64,000 bases of DNA from Bradyrhizobium sp. (lineage in GTDB: Bacteria; Pseudomonadota; Alphaproteobacteria; Rhizobiales; Xanthobacteraceae), in the NCBI RefSeq assembly GCF_004799405.1, contig NZ_SSMW01000110.1, positions 29,092 through 93,091 of the forward strand. Reading direction: 5' to 3'. This document shows, piece after piece, positions 8,865 through 16,411 of the stretch. The position numbers and the translations under genes are program-made. Positions within the stretch are counted from its first letter, which is position 1. Every line of letters begins with the position of its first letter. The notes below the pieces were generated by a model that saw only the letters and a program-made list of their open reading frames with translations, did no database searches and had not been told where the DNA came from.

Positions 8865-9782
8865 ATGACCGAACTTCGATCTTCCCTGCATGGGCTCTGG
8901 CTGCCGCTCGTGACGCCGTTTCGCGACGGCGAACTCGATGAGGTGTCGCTGCGACGGCTGGTCCGGCACTACGCGGACTTTCCGGTCAATGGAATGATTC
9001 TCGCGGCCACCTCGGGCGAAGGCATGGCGCTTGGGATCGCCGAACTGGAGCGGCTGGTCGCCACCGTGCGCGCCGAAATGTCGGATAGCCGACGCCACCT
9101 GCCGATCTGCCTTGGCCTGTCGGGCGCCAGCACCGCGAAGATGTGCGATGCGCTAGACGAGACGGCGGCGTGGCCGATCGACGGCTATCTGATTGCGAGC
9201 CCCTATTACACCCGGCCGTCGCAGCGCGGCATGGTGCAGCATTTCAACGCGCTGGCGGATCATTCCTCTTGGCCGATCGTGCTCTACAACATTCCCTACC
9301 GGACCGGCGTCAATCTCGGCAACGACACGCTGCTTGCGCTTGCCGAACATCCAAACATCGTCGGCATGAAGGATTGCTGCGCCGACCGCGCCCAGTCGAT
9401 CGATTTCCTGCGCCGGCGGCCCTCGGGCTTCCGCGTCCTGACCGGCGAGGACGCGCAATATTTCGACGCACTCACCGACGGCGCCGACGGCGCCATCCTG
9501 CTGTCGGCACATATCGAGACCGAAACCTTCGCAGCGGTGCAGACGCTGCTTGGGGAAGGCAACCGCGACGCCGCATCGGCGAGTTGGGAGAGTGTTTCCG
9601 GATTGACCCGCCTGTTGTTTGCCGAGCCGAGCCCCTCGCCGGCCAAGTACTGGCTGTCGCGCACCGGGTTGATCGACAGCGCCGAAGTGCGCCTGCCGAT
9701 GGTGGAAGTGAGCGAGGAACTGGCAACGCGGCTCGATGCGGAAATCGAGCGGAGAACGCCACCGTTGTTGCGGCGCGCTTGA
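8865..9782 (+). CDS. DapA/N-acetylneuraminate lyase family aldolase
   Basis: 305 residues, a (beta/alpha)8-barrel class I aldolase of the dihydrodipicolinate synthase superfamily. Visible signatures are the N-terminal LVTPFRDGELDE, the TSGEGMAL loop (usually GTTGE in true DapA), the catalytic YNIPYRTG tyrosine and the Schiff-base lysine in VGMKDCCAD. The loop differences and the length (DapA is about 290-296) leave the substrate open: 4-hydroxy-tetrahydrodipicolinate synthase activity is possible, but a pyruvate-dependent sugar-acid or hydroxyproline-type aldolase is equally so. The start has CCAGGAGATG upstream. It stands alone and is preceded by a terminator that could be an attenuator. Confidence 0.85.
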   Translation: MTELRSSLHGLWLPLVTPFRDGELDEVSLRRLVRHYADFPVNGMILAATSGEGMALGIAELERLVATVRAEMSDSRRHLPICLGLSGASTAKMCDALDETAAWPIDGYLIASPYYTRPSQRGMVQHFNALADHSSWPIVLYNIPYRTGVNLGNDTLLALAEHPNIVGMKDCCADRAQSIDFLRRRPSGFRVLTGEDAQYFDALTDGADGAILLSAHIETETFAAVQTLLGEGNRDAASASWESVSGLTRLLFAEPSPSPAKYWLSRTGLIDSAEVRLPMVEVSEELATRLDAEIERRTPPLLRRA

Positions 9783-9788
9783 AAGCAT

Positions 9789-9877
9789 TCCCCCTCGCCC
9801 CGCTCTTGCGGGGAGAGGGCCGGGGTGAGGGGCTCTCTCGACAGACTCGGACTCGCGGATAGCCCCCTCACCCGAAA
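9789..9877. repeat. GGGTGAGGGG-type palindromic intergenic element
   Basis: Imperfect inverted repeat between two convergent genes. It contains CCCCGC-TCTT-GCGGGG and a larger arm pair, GGGTGAGGGGCT and AGCCCCCTCACCC. A related element sits at 41809-41934. Dispersed elements of this composition are frequent in Bradyrhizobium-type genomes. Confidence 0.7.
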
Positions 9878-9879
9878 GC

Positions 9880-12270
9880 TCAATCCAATTTTGTGCGCGC
9901 CAGCCGCAGCGCATTGCCGATCACGCTGACCGACGACAGCGCCATCGCCGCGGCCCCGACCATCGGCGACAGCAGGATGCCGAAAACCGGATAGAGCACG
10001 CCGGCGGCGATCGGTACACCGGCGGCGTTGTACAGGAACGCGAACGTCAGGTTCTGGCGGATATTGCGCATGGTCGCGATCGACAATCGCCGGGCCCGCA
10101 CGATGCCCATGAGATCGCCGGTCAAAAGGGTAACGCCGGCGCTTTCGATCGCGACATCGGTGCCGCCGCCCATCGCGATGCCGACATCGGCGGCGGCCAG
10201 AGCCGGCGCATCGTTGACGCCGTCGCCCGCCATGGCGACGCGGCGGCCTTCGCGATGCAGCCGCTGCACCACCTCGCTCTTGCGTTCCGGCAGCACGCCC
10301 GCCTCGATCTCGTCGATACCAAGCTTTGAGGCCACCGCGCGCGCGGTGGTCAGATGGTCGCCGGTCAGCATCACGATGCGCAGGCCGTCGTCACGCAGCG
10401 CCCGTAACGCTTCCGGCGCCGACGGCTTGATGGGATCGGCGATGGCAAGGACGCCGGCGGCGCGCCGATCGACCGCGACATAGATCGCAGTAGCGCCGTC
10501 CTGCCGGGCGGCCTCGGCGGCACGATCGAGATCGCGCGTGACGATGTTCAATTCATCCATCAGTGCCGAATTTCCGAGCGCAACGGACCGGCCGTCCACG
10601 GTCCCGGTCGCGCCCTTGCCGGCGGGCGAGGCGAAATCGCCGACCTCGGCAAGATTCAACTTACGCCCGCTGGCGGCATCGAGGATCGCCTGCGCCAGCG
10701 GATGCTCGCTGCCGCGCTCGACACTCGCCGCCCATCGCAGCAATTCGTCCTCGCCGAAACCGTCGGCGGGAACGACGCCGACCACTTGCGGCTTGCCTTC
10801 CGTCAGCGTGCCGGTCTTGTCGATCACCAGCGTGTCGACGCTTTCCAGCCGCTCCAGCGCCTGCGCATCGCGGATCAGGATTCCGGCATGGGCGCCGCGG
10901 CCGACGCCGACCATGATCGACATCGGGGTGGCAAGCCCGAGCGCGCAGGGACAGGCGATGATCAGCACGGTTACGGCCGCGACCAGGCCGAAGGTGAAGC
11001 GCGGCTCCGGTCCGAACGCCGCCCATGCCGCGAACGCCAATAACGCCACCGTTATCACCGCCGGCACGAACCAGCCGGCGACCCGGTCGGCGAGGCGCTG
11101 GATCGGCGCGCGCGAGCGTTGCGCCTTTGCGACCAGTTCGACGATGCGCGCCAGCATGGTGTCGCGGCCGACTTTTTCGGCGCGCAATACCAGCGCGCCG
11201 CTCTGGTTGACGGTGCCGCCGATCACGCGGGCGCCTGCGGCCTTCGATAGCGGCATCGACTCGCCGGTCACCATCGACTCGTCCACCGAGGAGCGGCCTT
11301 CGGTGACGACGCCATCGACCGGAATCTTCTCACCTGGACGCACCCGCAAGCGATCACCGACCGCGATGGCATCGATCGCGACATCTTCGTCGCCGTGATC
11401 GGTAATGCGCCGCGCGGTTTTCGGCGCGAGGCCCAACAGCGCGCGGATCGCACCCGACGTGCGCGCCCGCGCGCCCAGTTCGAGCACCTGCCCAAGCAGC
11501 ACCAGAACCGTGATGACCGCCGCCGCCTCGAAATACACCGCGACCGCGCCATGCATGTCGCGGAAATCGGCCGGAAACAGCTGCGGCGCCAGCGTGCCCA
11601 CCACACTGTAGAGCCAGGCAACGCCGGTGCCCATCGCGATCAGCGTGAACATGTTGAGGTTTCGCGTAACGACGGATTGCCAGCCGCGCGCAAAGAACGG
11701 CACCCCGGCCCACAGCACCACGGGCGTCGCCAGCACAAGGGAAATCCAGTTCGACCAGCCCGGCGGCACGAGGTGCATCAGCCCGAGATGGCTGCCCATC
11801 TCGAGTGCGAACACCGGAAACGTCAGCGCCAGCGCGATCCAGAATCGCCTGGTCATGTCGATCAGTTCGGGATCCGGCGCATCGTCGAGCGAGATTTGTT
11901 CCGGCTCCAGCGCCATGCCGCAGATCGGGCAAGAACCCGGACCGACCTGCCGCACCTCGGGATGCATCGGACAGGTGTAGATGGCGTCGGCCGGTGCAGC
12001 CGACGCAGGTTTCGGCGCCAGGAATTTTTCCGGCTCGGCCTCGAAACGCTCGCGGCAACGCTCCGAGCAGAAAAAATAATCCCCGCTGTTGTAGGTGGTG
12101 CGCTGCGTGGCGGTCGCAGGATCGACCTTCATGCCGCAAACGGGATCGACGGCGGACGCAACGCCTTTGGCTTTATCGGCATCGCCATGTTTGCTTCCGC
12201 AACAGGCATGAGCCGATGCTGCGCCGCCATGGGGATGGCCGTGCCCGTGATCCCGATCCATCTGACCCAC
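9880..12270 (-). CDS. copA: Copper-translocating P1B-type ATPase
   Basis: 796 residues. An inner-membrane Cu(I)-exporting ATPase. A His-rich N-terminus (residues 5-20) precedes a YHS-type metal domain ([15 protein letters not shown]) and a heavy-metal-binding motif (YTCPMHPEV ... CPICGM, about 98-119). The ATPase core follows, with the TGES actuator loop (336-339), the CPC metal site at 440-442, phosphorylation site DKTGT from D484, an SEHPLA nucleotide-binding motif and the [10 protein letters not shown] hinge. There is no N-terminal CxxC HMA domain; the YHS and CPMHP modules replace it. It is divergent from csoR with a shared operator at 12309-12329, so copper derepression is expected. An alternative start is the ATG at residue 4. 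Confidence 0.95.
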   Translation of the reverse strand: MGQMDRDHGHGHPHGGAASAHACCGSKHGDADKAKGVASAVDPVCGMKVDPATATQRTTYNSGDYFFCSERCRERFEAEPEKFLAPKPASAAPADAIYTCPMHPEVRQVGPGSCPICGMALEPEQISLDDAPDPELIDMTRRFWIALALTFPVFALEMGSHLGLMHLVPPGWSNWISLVLATPVVLWAGVPFFARGWQSVVTRNLNMFTLIAMGTGVAWLYSVVGTLAPQLFPADFRDMHGAVAVYFEAAAVITVLVLLGQVLELGARARTSGAIRALLGLAPKTARRITDHGDEDVAIDAIAVGDRLRVRPGEKIPVDGVVTEGRSSVDESMVTGESMPLSKAAGARVIGGTVNQSGALVLRAEKVGRDTMLARIVELVAKAQRSRAPIQRLADRVAGWFVPAVITVALLAFAAWAAFGPEPRFTFGLVAAVTVLIIACPCALGLATPMSIMVGVGRGAHAGILIRDAQALERLESVDTLVIDKTGTLTEGKPQVVGVVPADGFGEDELLRWAASVERGSEHPLAQAILDAASGRKLNLAEVGDFASPAGKGATGTVDGRSVALGNSALMDELNIVTRDLDRAAEAARQDGATAIYVAVDRRAAGVLAIADPIKPSAPEALRALRDDGLRIVMLTGDHLTTARAVASKLGIDEIEAGVLPERKSEVVQRLHREGRRVAMAGDGVNDAPALAAADVGIAMGGGTDVAIESAGVTLLTGDLMGIVRARRLSIATMRNIRQNLTFAFLYNAAGVPIAAGVLYPVFGILLSPMVGAAAMALSSVSVIGNALRLARTKLD

Positions 12271-12308
12271 CGAAATTCTCCCGGGCCTTCGATCACGGCC
12301 CTTGAAAT

Positions 12309-12329
12309 ATATACCCTAGGGGGGTATAT
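12309..12329. promoter_or_regulatory. CsoR-type operator between copA and csoR
   Basis: 21-bp dyad ATATACCC-TAGGG-GGGTATAT with perfect 8-bp arms: the G-tract, ATACCC/GGGTAT pattern typical of CsoR operators. It lies 39 bp upstream of copA and its right arm overlaps the csoR ATG (12328-12330). The G run at 12319-12324 also serves as the only Shine-Dalgarno-like sequence for csoR. Confidence 0.85.
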
Positions 12330-12612
12330 GGACCACATGCGCACCGAGATCAAGACCTCCTGCCTGAAACGCCTCAAACGAATCGAAGGCCAGATCCGTG
12401 GGCTTGCCGGGATGGTCGAGGACGACCGTTATTGCATCGACGTGGTAACGCAGATCGCTGCGGCGAAGGCGGCGCTGCGCCGCGTCGAGGAGGAAATCCT
12501 GCGCGACCACGTCGCCCATTGCGTCGAGCACGCGATTTCATCGGGCGACAAGGCCGACCAGCGCCGCAAGATCGCGGAATTGATGGATGTGGTCGGCCGC
12601 GCCGACAGATAG
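12328..12612 (+). CDS. csoR: Copper-sensing repressor CsoR
   Basis: 94 residues, an all-helical DUF156/CsoR family repressor. The Cu(I)-ligand triad is complete and falls at the same numbers as in Mycobacterium CsoR: Cys36, His61 and Cys65 (DDRYCIDVV and RDHVAHCVEH). The basic surface RLKRIEGQIRGL is the DNA-contacting family signature. It is divergent from copA, so CsoR should repress copA and itself and release DNA on binding Cu(I). The start could be ATG 12328, inside the operator, or ATG 12337 (MRTEIKTSC); the G-rich Shine-Dalgarno spacing (3 versus 12 bases) is not ideal for either. Confidence 0.93.
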   Translation: MDHMRTEIKTSCLKRLKRIEGQIRGLAGMVEDDRYCIDVVTQIAAAKAALRRVEEEILRDHVAHCVEHAISSGDKADQRRKIAELMDVVGRADR

Positions 12613-12668
12613 GTTGGCCATTCCTTGCGCCGGCCATCCGCCTGGTTAACGCGCGGTTGCATCGTCAT

Positions 12669-12705
12669 TTCAAGTTCGAACGATGCGGCGACCGCGACTT
12701 TAAAA
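12669..12705. repeat. Duplicated upstream segment, copy A
   Basis: A TTCAAGTTCGAACGA ... GCGACCG ... TTTAAAA block 46 bp before small gene A. It is closely matched by 12957-12993 before small gene B (TCAAATTCGAGCGA ... GCGACCG ... TTTTTAAAA). It is probably a shared promoter or operator duplicated with the gene. Confidence 0.65.
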
Positions 12706-12750
12706 TTTGAGGATTATTGAATCTCCCCAATAACAACAAACGGGGGAATC

Positions 12751-12903
12751 ATGACCGCTCAAACCATTCAAAAAGCCAATCATCGGATCTTCGACCGGGC
12801 CCAGCGGACACAGGATTACCTTCTGGTGTCGTCGTTCGGGTTGTGGGCGCTGCTGCTCGGCGCATCGCCGGTGCTGGCCTTCCGCATGCTGATGGCAAGC
12901 TGA
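12751..12903 (+). CDS. Small single-span membrane protein A
   Basis: 50 residues, not recognised as a named family. A charged N-terminus (about 20 residues, HRIFDRAQRTQD) precedes one membrane helix (YLLVSSFGLWALLLG) and a conserved tail, SPVLAFRMLM. A GGGGG run lies 4 bases before the ATG. It is homologous to the 44-residue protein encoded 139 bp downstream: both share TQD, a G(L/I)W inside the helix, SPV and F-MLM at the end, and their upstream regions are also duplicated. That coding-level similarity, plus the shared leader, is the reason to call it a gene. It probably sits in the cytoplasmic membrane; function unknown. Confidence 0.72.
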   Translation: MTAQTIQKANHRIFDRAQRTQDYLLVSSFGLWALLLGASPVLAFRMLMAS

Positions 12904-12956
12904 CCCTGAAACTACCGGCGGGTGCTCATCGTGGTAAACCCGCGGTAGCACCTGTG

Positions 12957-12993
12957 GTCAAATTCGAGCGAAATCGCGACCGGCTTTTTAAAA
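12957..12993. repeat. Duplicated upstream segment, copy B
   Basis: Partner of 12669-12705, offset by 288 bp, ending 50 bp before small gene B. Between this block and the start codon both copies also share a CAACAA-rich stretch followed by a CGGGGG run. Confidence 0.65.
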
Positions 12994-13042
12994 GTCTTCG
13001 CGTATCGCTTTCGACAACAACAACGCAGAACGCGGGGGCGTC

Positions 13043-13177
13043 GTGAACAATCAGAACAATCCTCTGCCCGAACAACAGGGTTTCAGCACCCAGGATATTC
13101 TCTGGGCGCTCGGCATCTGGTCGGTGATCCTGAGCCTGTCGCCGGTCGTGGTGTTCTACATGCTGATGGTGAATTGA
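13043..13177 (+). CDS. Small single-span membrane protein B
   Basis: 44 residues starting at GTG 13043, with GGGGG 4 bases upstream. A polar N-terminus (Asn/Gln-rich, MNNQNNPLPEQQ) precedes one hydrophobic helix (ILWALGIWSVILSL) and the tail SPVVVFYMLMVN. It is a paralogue of the gene at 12751: TQD, GIW/GLW, SPV and the MLM end are conserved while the N-termini differ. Nothing in the sequence indicates a function; candidates such as regulatory small membrane proteins or holin- and toxin-like peptides cannot be told apart. A palindromic repeat follows 52 bp later. Confidence 0.7.
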   Translation: MNNQNNPLPEQQGFSTQDILWALGIWSVILSLSPVVVFYMLMVN

Positions 13178-13229
13178 GCGGCGCTTTGCCCCCTGCACCG
13201 GCGTCACCCTGAGGACGTGCAGCGCTTTC

Positions 13230-13342
13230 GTCATTGCAAGCCGACGGGTCGCGCGAATGCGCGCCCGATGGCAGGATCCGCGAAGCAATCCATCGCCGCA
13301 AGAAAGAATGGATTGCTTCGCCGCCTTGCTCCTCGCAATGAC
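13230..13342. repeat. GTCATTGC/GCAATGAC-bounded dispersed element
   Basis: 113-bp element bounded by inverted GTCATTGC (13230-13237) and GCAATGAC (13335-13342), with internal dyads GAAGCAATCCAT and ATGGATTGCTTC. This is a common type of short non-coding repeat in Bradyrhizobium-type chromosomes. It fills most of the gap between small gene B and the convergent parA-like gene. Confidence 0.7.
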
Positions 13343-13357
13343 CCGCCGGTGGCGGAA

Positions 13358-14038
13358 CTACGCCGCCTGCTTGTGCATGGCGCCTGAGGATGGCGACGTG
13401 CCGCGGATCGCCTTCACCGAACGTTCGATCGCCGCCCACAACCGGCCGATTTCCGCCGCCGCGCGGCCTTCGGCGAAATATTCGCGCGCGCCTTCGCCAT
13501 GGCCGAGCGCCATCAACAGATCGGAGCGGTTGGTGATCTGGCCGCCCCACACCGGCGCACGGAACTTGGCCAGCGCTTCGCGCGCGATGGTGACGATGCG
13601 GCTTTCCGCGTTGTCCCTGGACGCCGGCGCGCCGTTGAGGACGACCGCATAGGGCTTGCGGTTCGCGCGACAGGTCTGGATGGTCTCCTGCACCGCATTG
13701 ACGTCGAACACCCCGGGCCGCGCCGGAATAATCACCATGGTGGCGTTCTTGATGGCGTCTTCGACGACGGCCGATGTATTCGGCGGCGTATCGATGAACA
13801 CCCATTCGATGCCATCCCTCTTGGCGGCGGCGACAATCCCGCTGACCGAATTGACGGCGGTTTTGATCGGCGGTTCGTTGGTGCCGCGTAACTTATGCCA
13901 CAGGGTCAACGACCCCTGCGGATCGGCATCGATCAGCAGACACGGCTTCGATGCCTTGTGGACTTGCGCAGCAAGATGAGCGGTCAGCGTACTCTTGCCC
14001 GTGCCGCCTTTACGCGATGCGAAAACGATGACGTTCAT
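13358..14038 (-). CDS. ParA/MinD-family ATPase, orphan
   Basis: 226 residues. The deviant Walker A motif KGGTGKST (about residues 10-17) with both lysines, Walker A' LLIDADPQGS and Walker B-like VFIDTPPNTS mark a ParA/Soj-type ATPase. No parB-like gene or parS-type site is adjacent, and it is shorter than MipZ or chromosomal ParA and has no N-terminal HTH. It therefore belongs to the small ParA group that positions diverse cargoes (plasmids, chemoreceptor clusters, storage granules). The cargo cannot be read from the neighbourhood: small membrane proteins on one side, an ABC binding protein on the other. Confidence 0.9.
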   Translation of the reverse strand: MNVIVFASRKGGTGKSTLTAHLAAQVHKASKPCLLIDADPQGSLTLWHKLRGTNEPPIKTAVNSVSGIVAAAKRDGIEWVFIDTPPNTSAVVEDAIKNATMVIIPARPGVFDVNAVQETIQTCRANRKPYAVVLNGAPASRDNAESRIVTIAREALAKFRAPVWGGQITNRSDLLMALGHGEGAREYFAEGRAAAEIGRLWAAIERSVKAIRGTSPSSGAMHKQAA

Positions 14039-14253
14039 TACCTTGGCCTCCAGATATTGACCCCAGGAGACGAAAATGAATCAGCGCGCTGATTCGTGGA
14101 AGGAAAATTTTCACCTAATTGTGGCGAAGCCTCTGATTCGTCTATGAGGTTGGCTTTTGAGTCACACCTTTGCGTTGCAAACAGGGGAACCATCGGAATC
14201 GGGCGGGCGAGAGGCCACCTTTCAAATAAGGCAGGATGCCGGGGAACGCCCGC

Positions 14254-14286
14254 AGTCCCTTGCGACTGCCTTCGCCGCAAGGGACT
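14254..14286 (-). terminator. Hairpin downstream of the binding-protein gene
   Basis: 11-bp perfect stem, AGTCCCTTGCG (14254-14264) with CGCAAGGGACT (14276-14286), lying 13 bases after the stop of the gene ending at 14299 on this strand. It lacks a T tract, so its efficiency as a terminator is uncertain. The remaining 14039-14253 holds no convincing gene. Confidence 0.5.
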
Positions 14287-14298
14287 CCGATGACGTCG

Positions 14299-15492
14299 CT
14301 ATTTCACATCATCCCAGCTTGCGCCGTTGAACCGCTGCAACTGCATATAGGTCACCACGCGATAATCCGTCGGTGAGGTGTTGATGCGGCTTGCCGGCAG
14401 CAGCAGGCCGACGCGGAAATCCCTCAGGTTCGCCGCCTGCTTCATGATGTTCTCGCGGGTGAGGTTGTCGCCGCACTGCCTCAGCACCTGCTCCATGGTT
14501 TGCCCGAAGCTGTAGCCGGCGGCGGTGAGGCTGTCGTTGAGGTCGGCGCCGGGCATGTTGGCCTTCATCCATTCGGTCCAGGTCTTGACGTCGGGGTCGT
14601 TGGCCCACTTGGGATCGGTGACGTCCTTCATGAAGCCGGCGCTCATGATGCCCACGGACTTGTCGAGGCCTGCCGGCTTGAAGGTGGCGCCGACGGAGGC
14701 GGCGCCGAGATGCAGGTAGGTCTCCGGTTTCCATTTCAGGTCGGACATTTTCGAAATCGCTTGCGCCGCCTGCTTGGCATAGGTGAACAGGAACAGCGAG
14801 TCGGCGCCGGCGCTCTGCAGGATCACCATCTGGCTGTCGATGGTCGGGTCGGTCGACTGAAAATTCTGCGCGCTGACGATCAACTTGTCGGCGCCTTCGC
14901 CGAGGCCTTCCTTCAGGCCGGCCAGCAGATCCTTGCCGAAATCGTCGTTCTGGTAGAGCACGCCGATTTTGGGCTTCGGGTTATGGGCGAGCAGGTTTTT
15001 GGCGTAGAACTTCGCCTCATCGCGCAGGTTGGGCTGCCAGCCCATGCTCCAGGGAAAATGCTCCGGGTCGTTCAGGGCCGAGGAGCCTGCGGCGACGAAC
15101 AATTGCGGCACGCCCTGTTTGTTCAGGTAAGGCCGGATCGCCATGTTCAACGGCGTTCCGAGCACGCCGAAGATCAGTGCGACCTCGTCGCCTTCCACTA
15201 GGCTGCGCACGTTCTCGACCGCCTTGGCCGGCGAGTAGCCGTCGTCGCGGCTGATGAAGGTGATCTTGCGGCCGTTGATGCCGCCCTTGGTGTCGTTGAG
15301 CCACTTGAAATAGGCGGCTTCGACCTTGCCGAGCGTGCCGTAGGCCGAGGCCGGGCCGCTATAGGCAATGCTCTGGCCGATCTTGATCTCGGTATCGCTG
15401 ACGCCGGGCCCGTATTGCTTCTGCGCGAATGCAGGCTGCGCCAGCAGGACCGCGATGACAGCGCCGAACAGCCCCCAACTCCTGACCAACAT
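14299..15492 (-). CDS. Branched-chain-amino-acid-type ABC substrate-binding protein
   Basis: 397 residues. A periplasmic type I binding protein (LivJ/Peripla_BP_6 family). The signal peptide is MLVRSWGLFGAVIAVLLAQPAFAQ with an AFA-Q cleavage site. The mature N-terminus GVSDTEIKIGQSIAYSGPAS is the usual opening of rhizobial Liv-type receptors. I chose the ATG at 15492 (GGAGGA upstream) over a longer frame that starts 27 codons earlier. No permease or ATPase genes are adjacent, so it is a stand-alone receptor that must use a transporter encoded elsewhere. The ligand (amino acid, amide, aromatic acid or similar) cannot be determined. Confidence 0.9.
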   Translation of the reverse strand: MLVRSWGLFGAVIAVLLAQPAFAQKQYGPGVSDTEIKIGQSIAYSGPASAYGTLGKVEAAYFKWLNDTKGGINGRKITFISRDDGYSPAKAVENVRSLVEGDEVALIFGVLGTPLNMAIRPYLNKQGVPQLFVAAGSSALNDPEHFPWSMGWQPNLRDEAKFYAKNLLAHNPKPKIGVLYQNDDFGKDLLAGLKEGLGEGADKLIVSAQNFQSTDPTIDSQMVILQSAGADSLFLFTYAKQAAQAISKMSDLKWKPETYLHLGAASVGATFKPAGLDKSVGIMSAGFMKDVTDPKWANDPDVKTWTEWMKANMPGADLNDSLTAAGYSFGQTMEQVLRQCGDNLTRENIMKQAANLRDFRVGLLLPASRINTSPTDYRVVTYMQLQRFNGASWDDVK

Positions 15493-15603
15493 TGGCTTCC
15501 TCCACGATTTTTTCGTTGTGGAGGAAGTCTGAGTGAACGGCCGCGGGTTGGCAAGCCGATGCGCGGCGTTCACCGGCAGTTACCTCAGCGTGTTGCGATG
15601 CGG

Positions 15604-15981
15604 TCAGGTCGTGGCCGGCTTTGCCGGCTTTACCGGCTTTACCGGTTTCCTGGACGTGTGCGGCTTGGCTTGGACGGGCTTTCGCACCGTGAGCGGCCTG
15701 ATGTTCATTGGCCTTCCCGCGGCGACCGGTACGGCTTCCGGCTCCGACGGCCTGAAGAACACCCTGCAGCCCGGCGAGAGCTGGGACTTTTTGGCAATCA
15801 TGCAGACCGTGACGCGATCCACGTCCGGAATCTCGGAACTGCACAGCCTGAACGCATCGCCGCTGCACGCCTGCTGCTGCTCGGCGGTGTAGGCGCGGCC
15901 CGCCGTCGGCAGCAACGACGCCGAAAGCGTCGTTGCGAGCATCAGACCGAGCTGAAAATTCCTCGACCGGACCAAAAACAT
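15604..15981 (-). CDS. Secreted cysteine-containing protein with basic Pro/Lys tail
   Basis: 125 residues. A signal peptide (MFLVRSRNFQLGLMLATTLSASLLPTAGRA, cleavage near AYTAEQ) precedes a short domain with four cysteines spaced ACSGDAFRLCSSEIPDVDRVTVCMIAKKSQLSPGC (shown split: ACSGDAFRLC, then VTVCM, then LSPGC), like the Cys-rich repeat of small rhizobial periplasmic proteins. The C-terminus is low complexity and basic (repeated KPVKPAKP). The start is chosen for the signal peptide and for GGGGA 5 bases upstream; a longer frame adds 38 non-conserved residues. Probably periplasmic; function unknown. It is upstream of, and codirectional with, the binding-protein gene, but 111 bp apart. Confidence 0.75.
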   Translation of the reverse strand: MFLVRSRNFQLGLMLATTLSASLLPTAGRAYTAEQQQACSGDAFRLCSSEIPDVDRVTVCMIAKKSQLSPGCRVFFRPSEPEAVPVAAGRPMNIRPLTVRKPVQAKPHTSRKPVKPVKPAKPATT

Positions 15982-16158
15982 ATTTTTCCCCGCGAACGCG
16001 TTGAACTGAAATACCCGAGCAAACGCGACAAACCCCTCCGCCCGCGGCGAATTGTGGGTGAATGGCGGAACGTTGGCAAGACGGGCGGGCAACACAATAC
16101 GCCGCAGGGGACGGGCGTTGGCGCGAAATAATTCGACAAGGCGGATGACGCGGCTGAA

Positions 16159-16383
16159 CTACTCCGGCGCCTTGAGTTCGCCCGCCAGCCACCGGACGGC
16201 ATTGGATTTGATCGGGTCCGACGGCACGGCACGGGTCTCGGCATGATCGCATTTAGAGCACTCAAACAACCGGCTTTCGAAACCTTTCGGCCCCGGCGAG
16301 ACGTCTTCCAGTTTCATTCGCCGCTGACAGCGCGGGCATCGTGGGTGCTCAAGGACGGTAATGAATTGTCGGGATGAGGGCAC
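16159..16383 (-). CDS. Small zinc-ribbon protein
   Basis: 74 residues from GTG 16383, with GGAG 8 bases upstream. Two CxxC knuckles, CPRCQ (about residues 16-20) and CSKC (about 43-46), make a zinc ribbon. The core (HPRCPRCQRRMKLEDVSPGPKG) and the end (WLAGELKAPE) match a small protein family that I recall as conserved and hypothetical in Bradyrhizobium. The longer open frame reaching 16536 overlaps the kinase gene and is not conserved-looking, so the GTG start is preferred. It lies 28 bp after the kinase gene on the same strand and may be cotranscribed with it. No specific function is known. Confidence 0.75.
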   Translation of the reverse strand: MPSSRQFITVLEHPRCPRCQRRMKLEDVSPGPKGFESRLFECSKCDHAETRAVPSDPIKSNAVRWLAGELKAPE

Positions 16384-16411
16384 GCTGCTGCTCCACTGAC
16401 TTTCTGGACTT

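Noticed and set aside
11395..12612. 405-codon frame containing csoR at its end
   Set aside because: Only the last 94 codons look like a protein family (CsoR). The rest is the antisense of copA and has no ribosome-binding site or conserved pattern.
13200..13342. Mobile insertion sequence near small gene B
   Set aside because: Inverted ends exist, but the 113-bp element has no transposase frame. It is a short dispersed palindromic element.
14038..14293. Short frames in both strands upstream of the ParA-like gene
   Set aside because: No ribosome-binding site, no conserved motif, composition of random GC-rich non-coding DNA.
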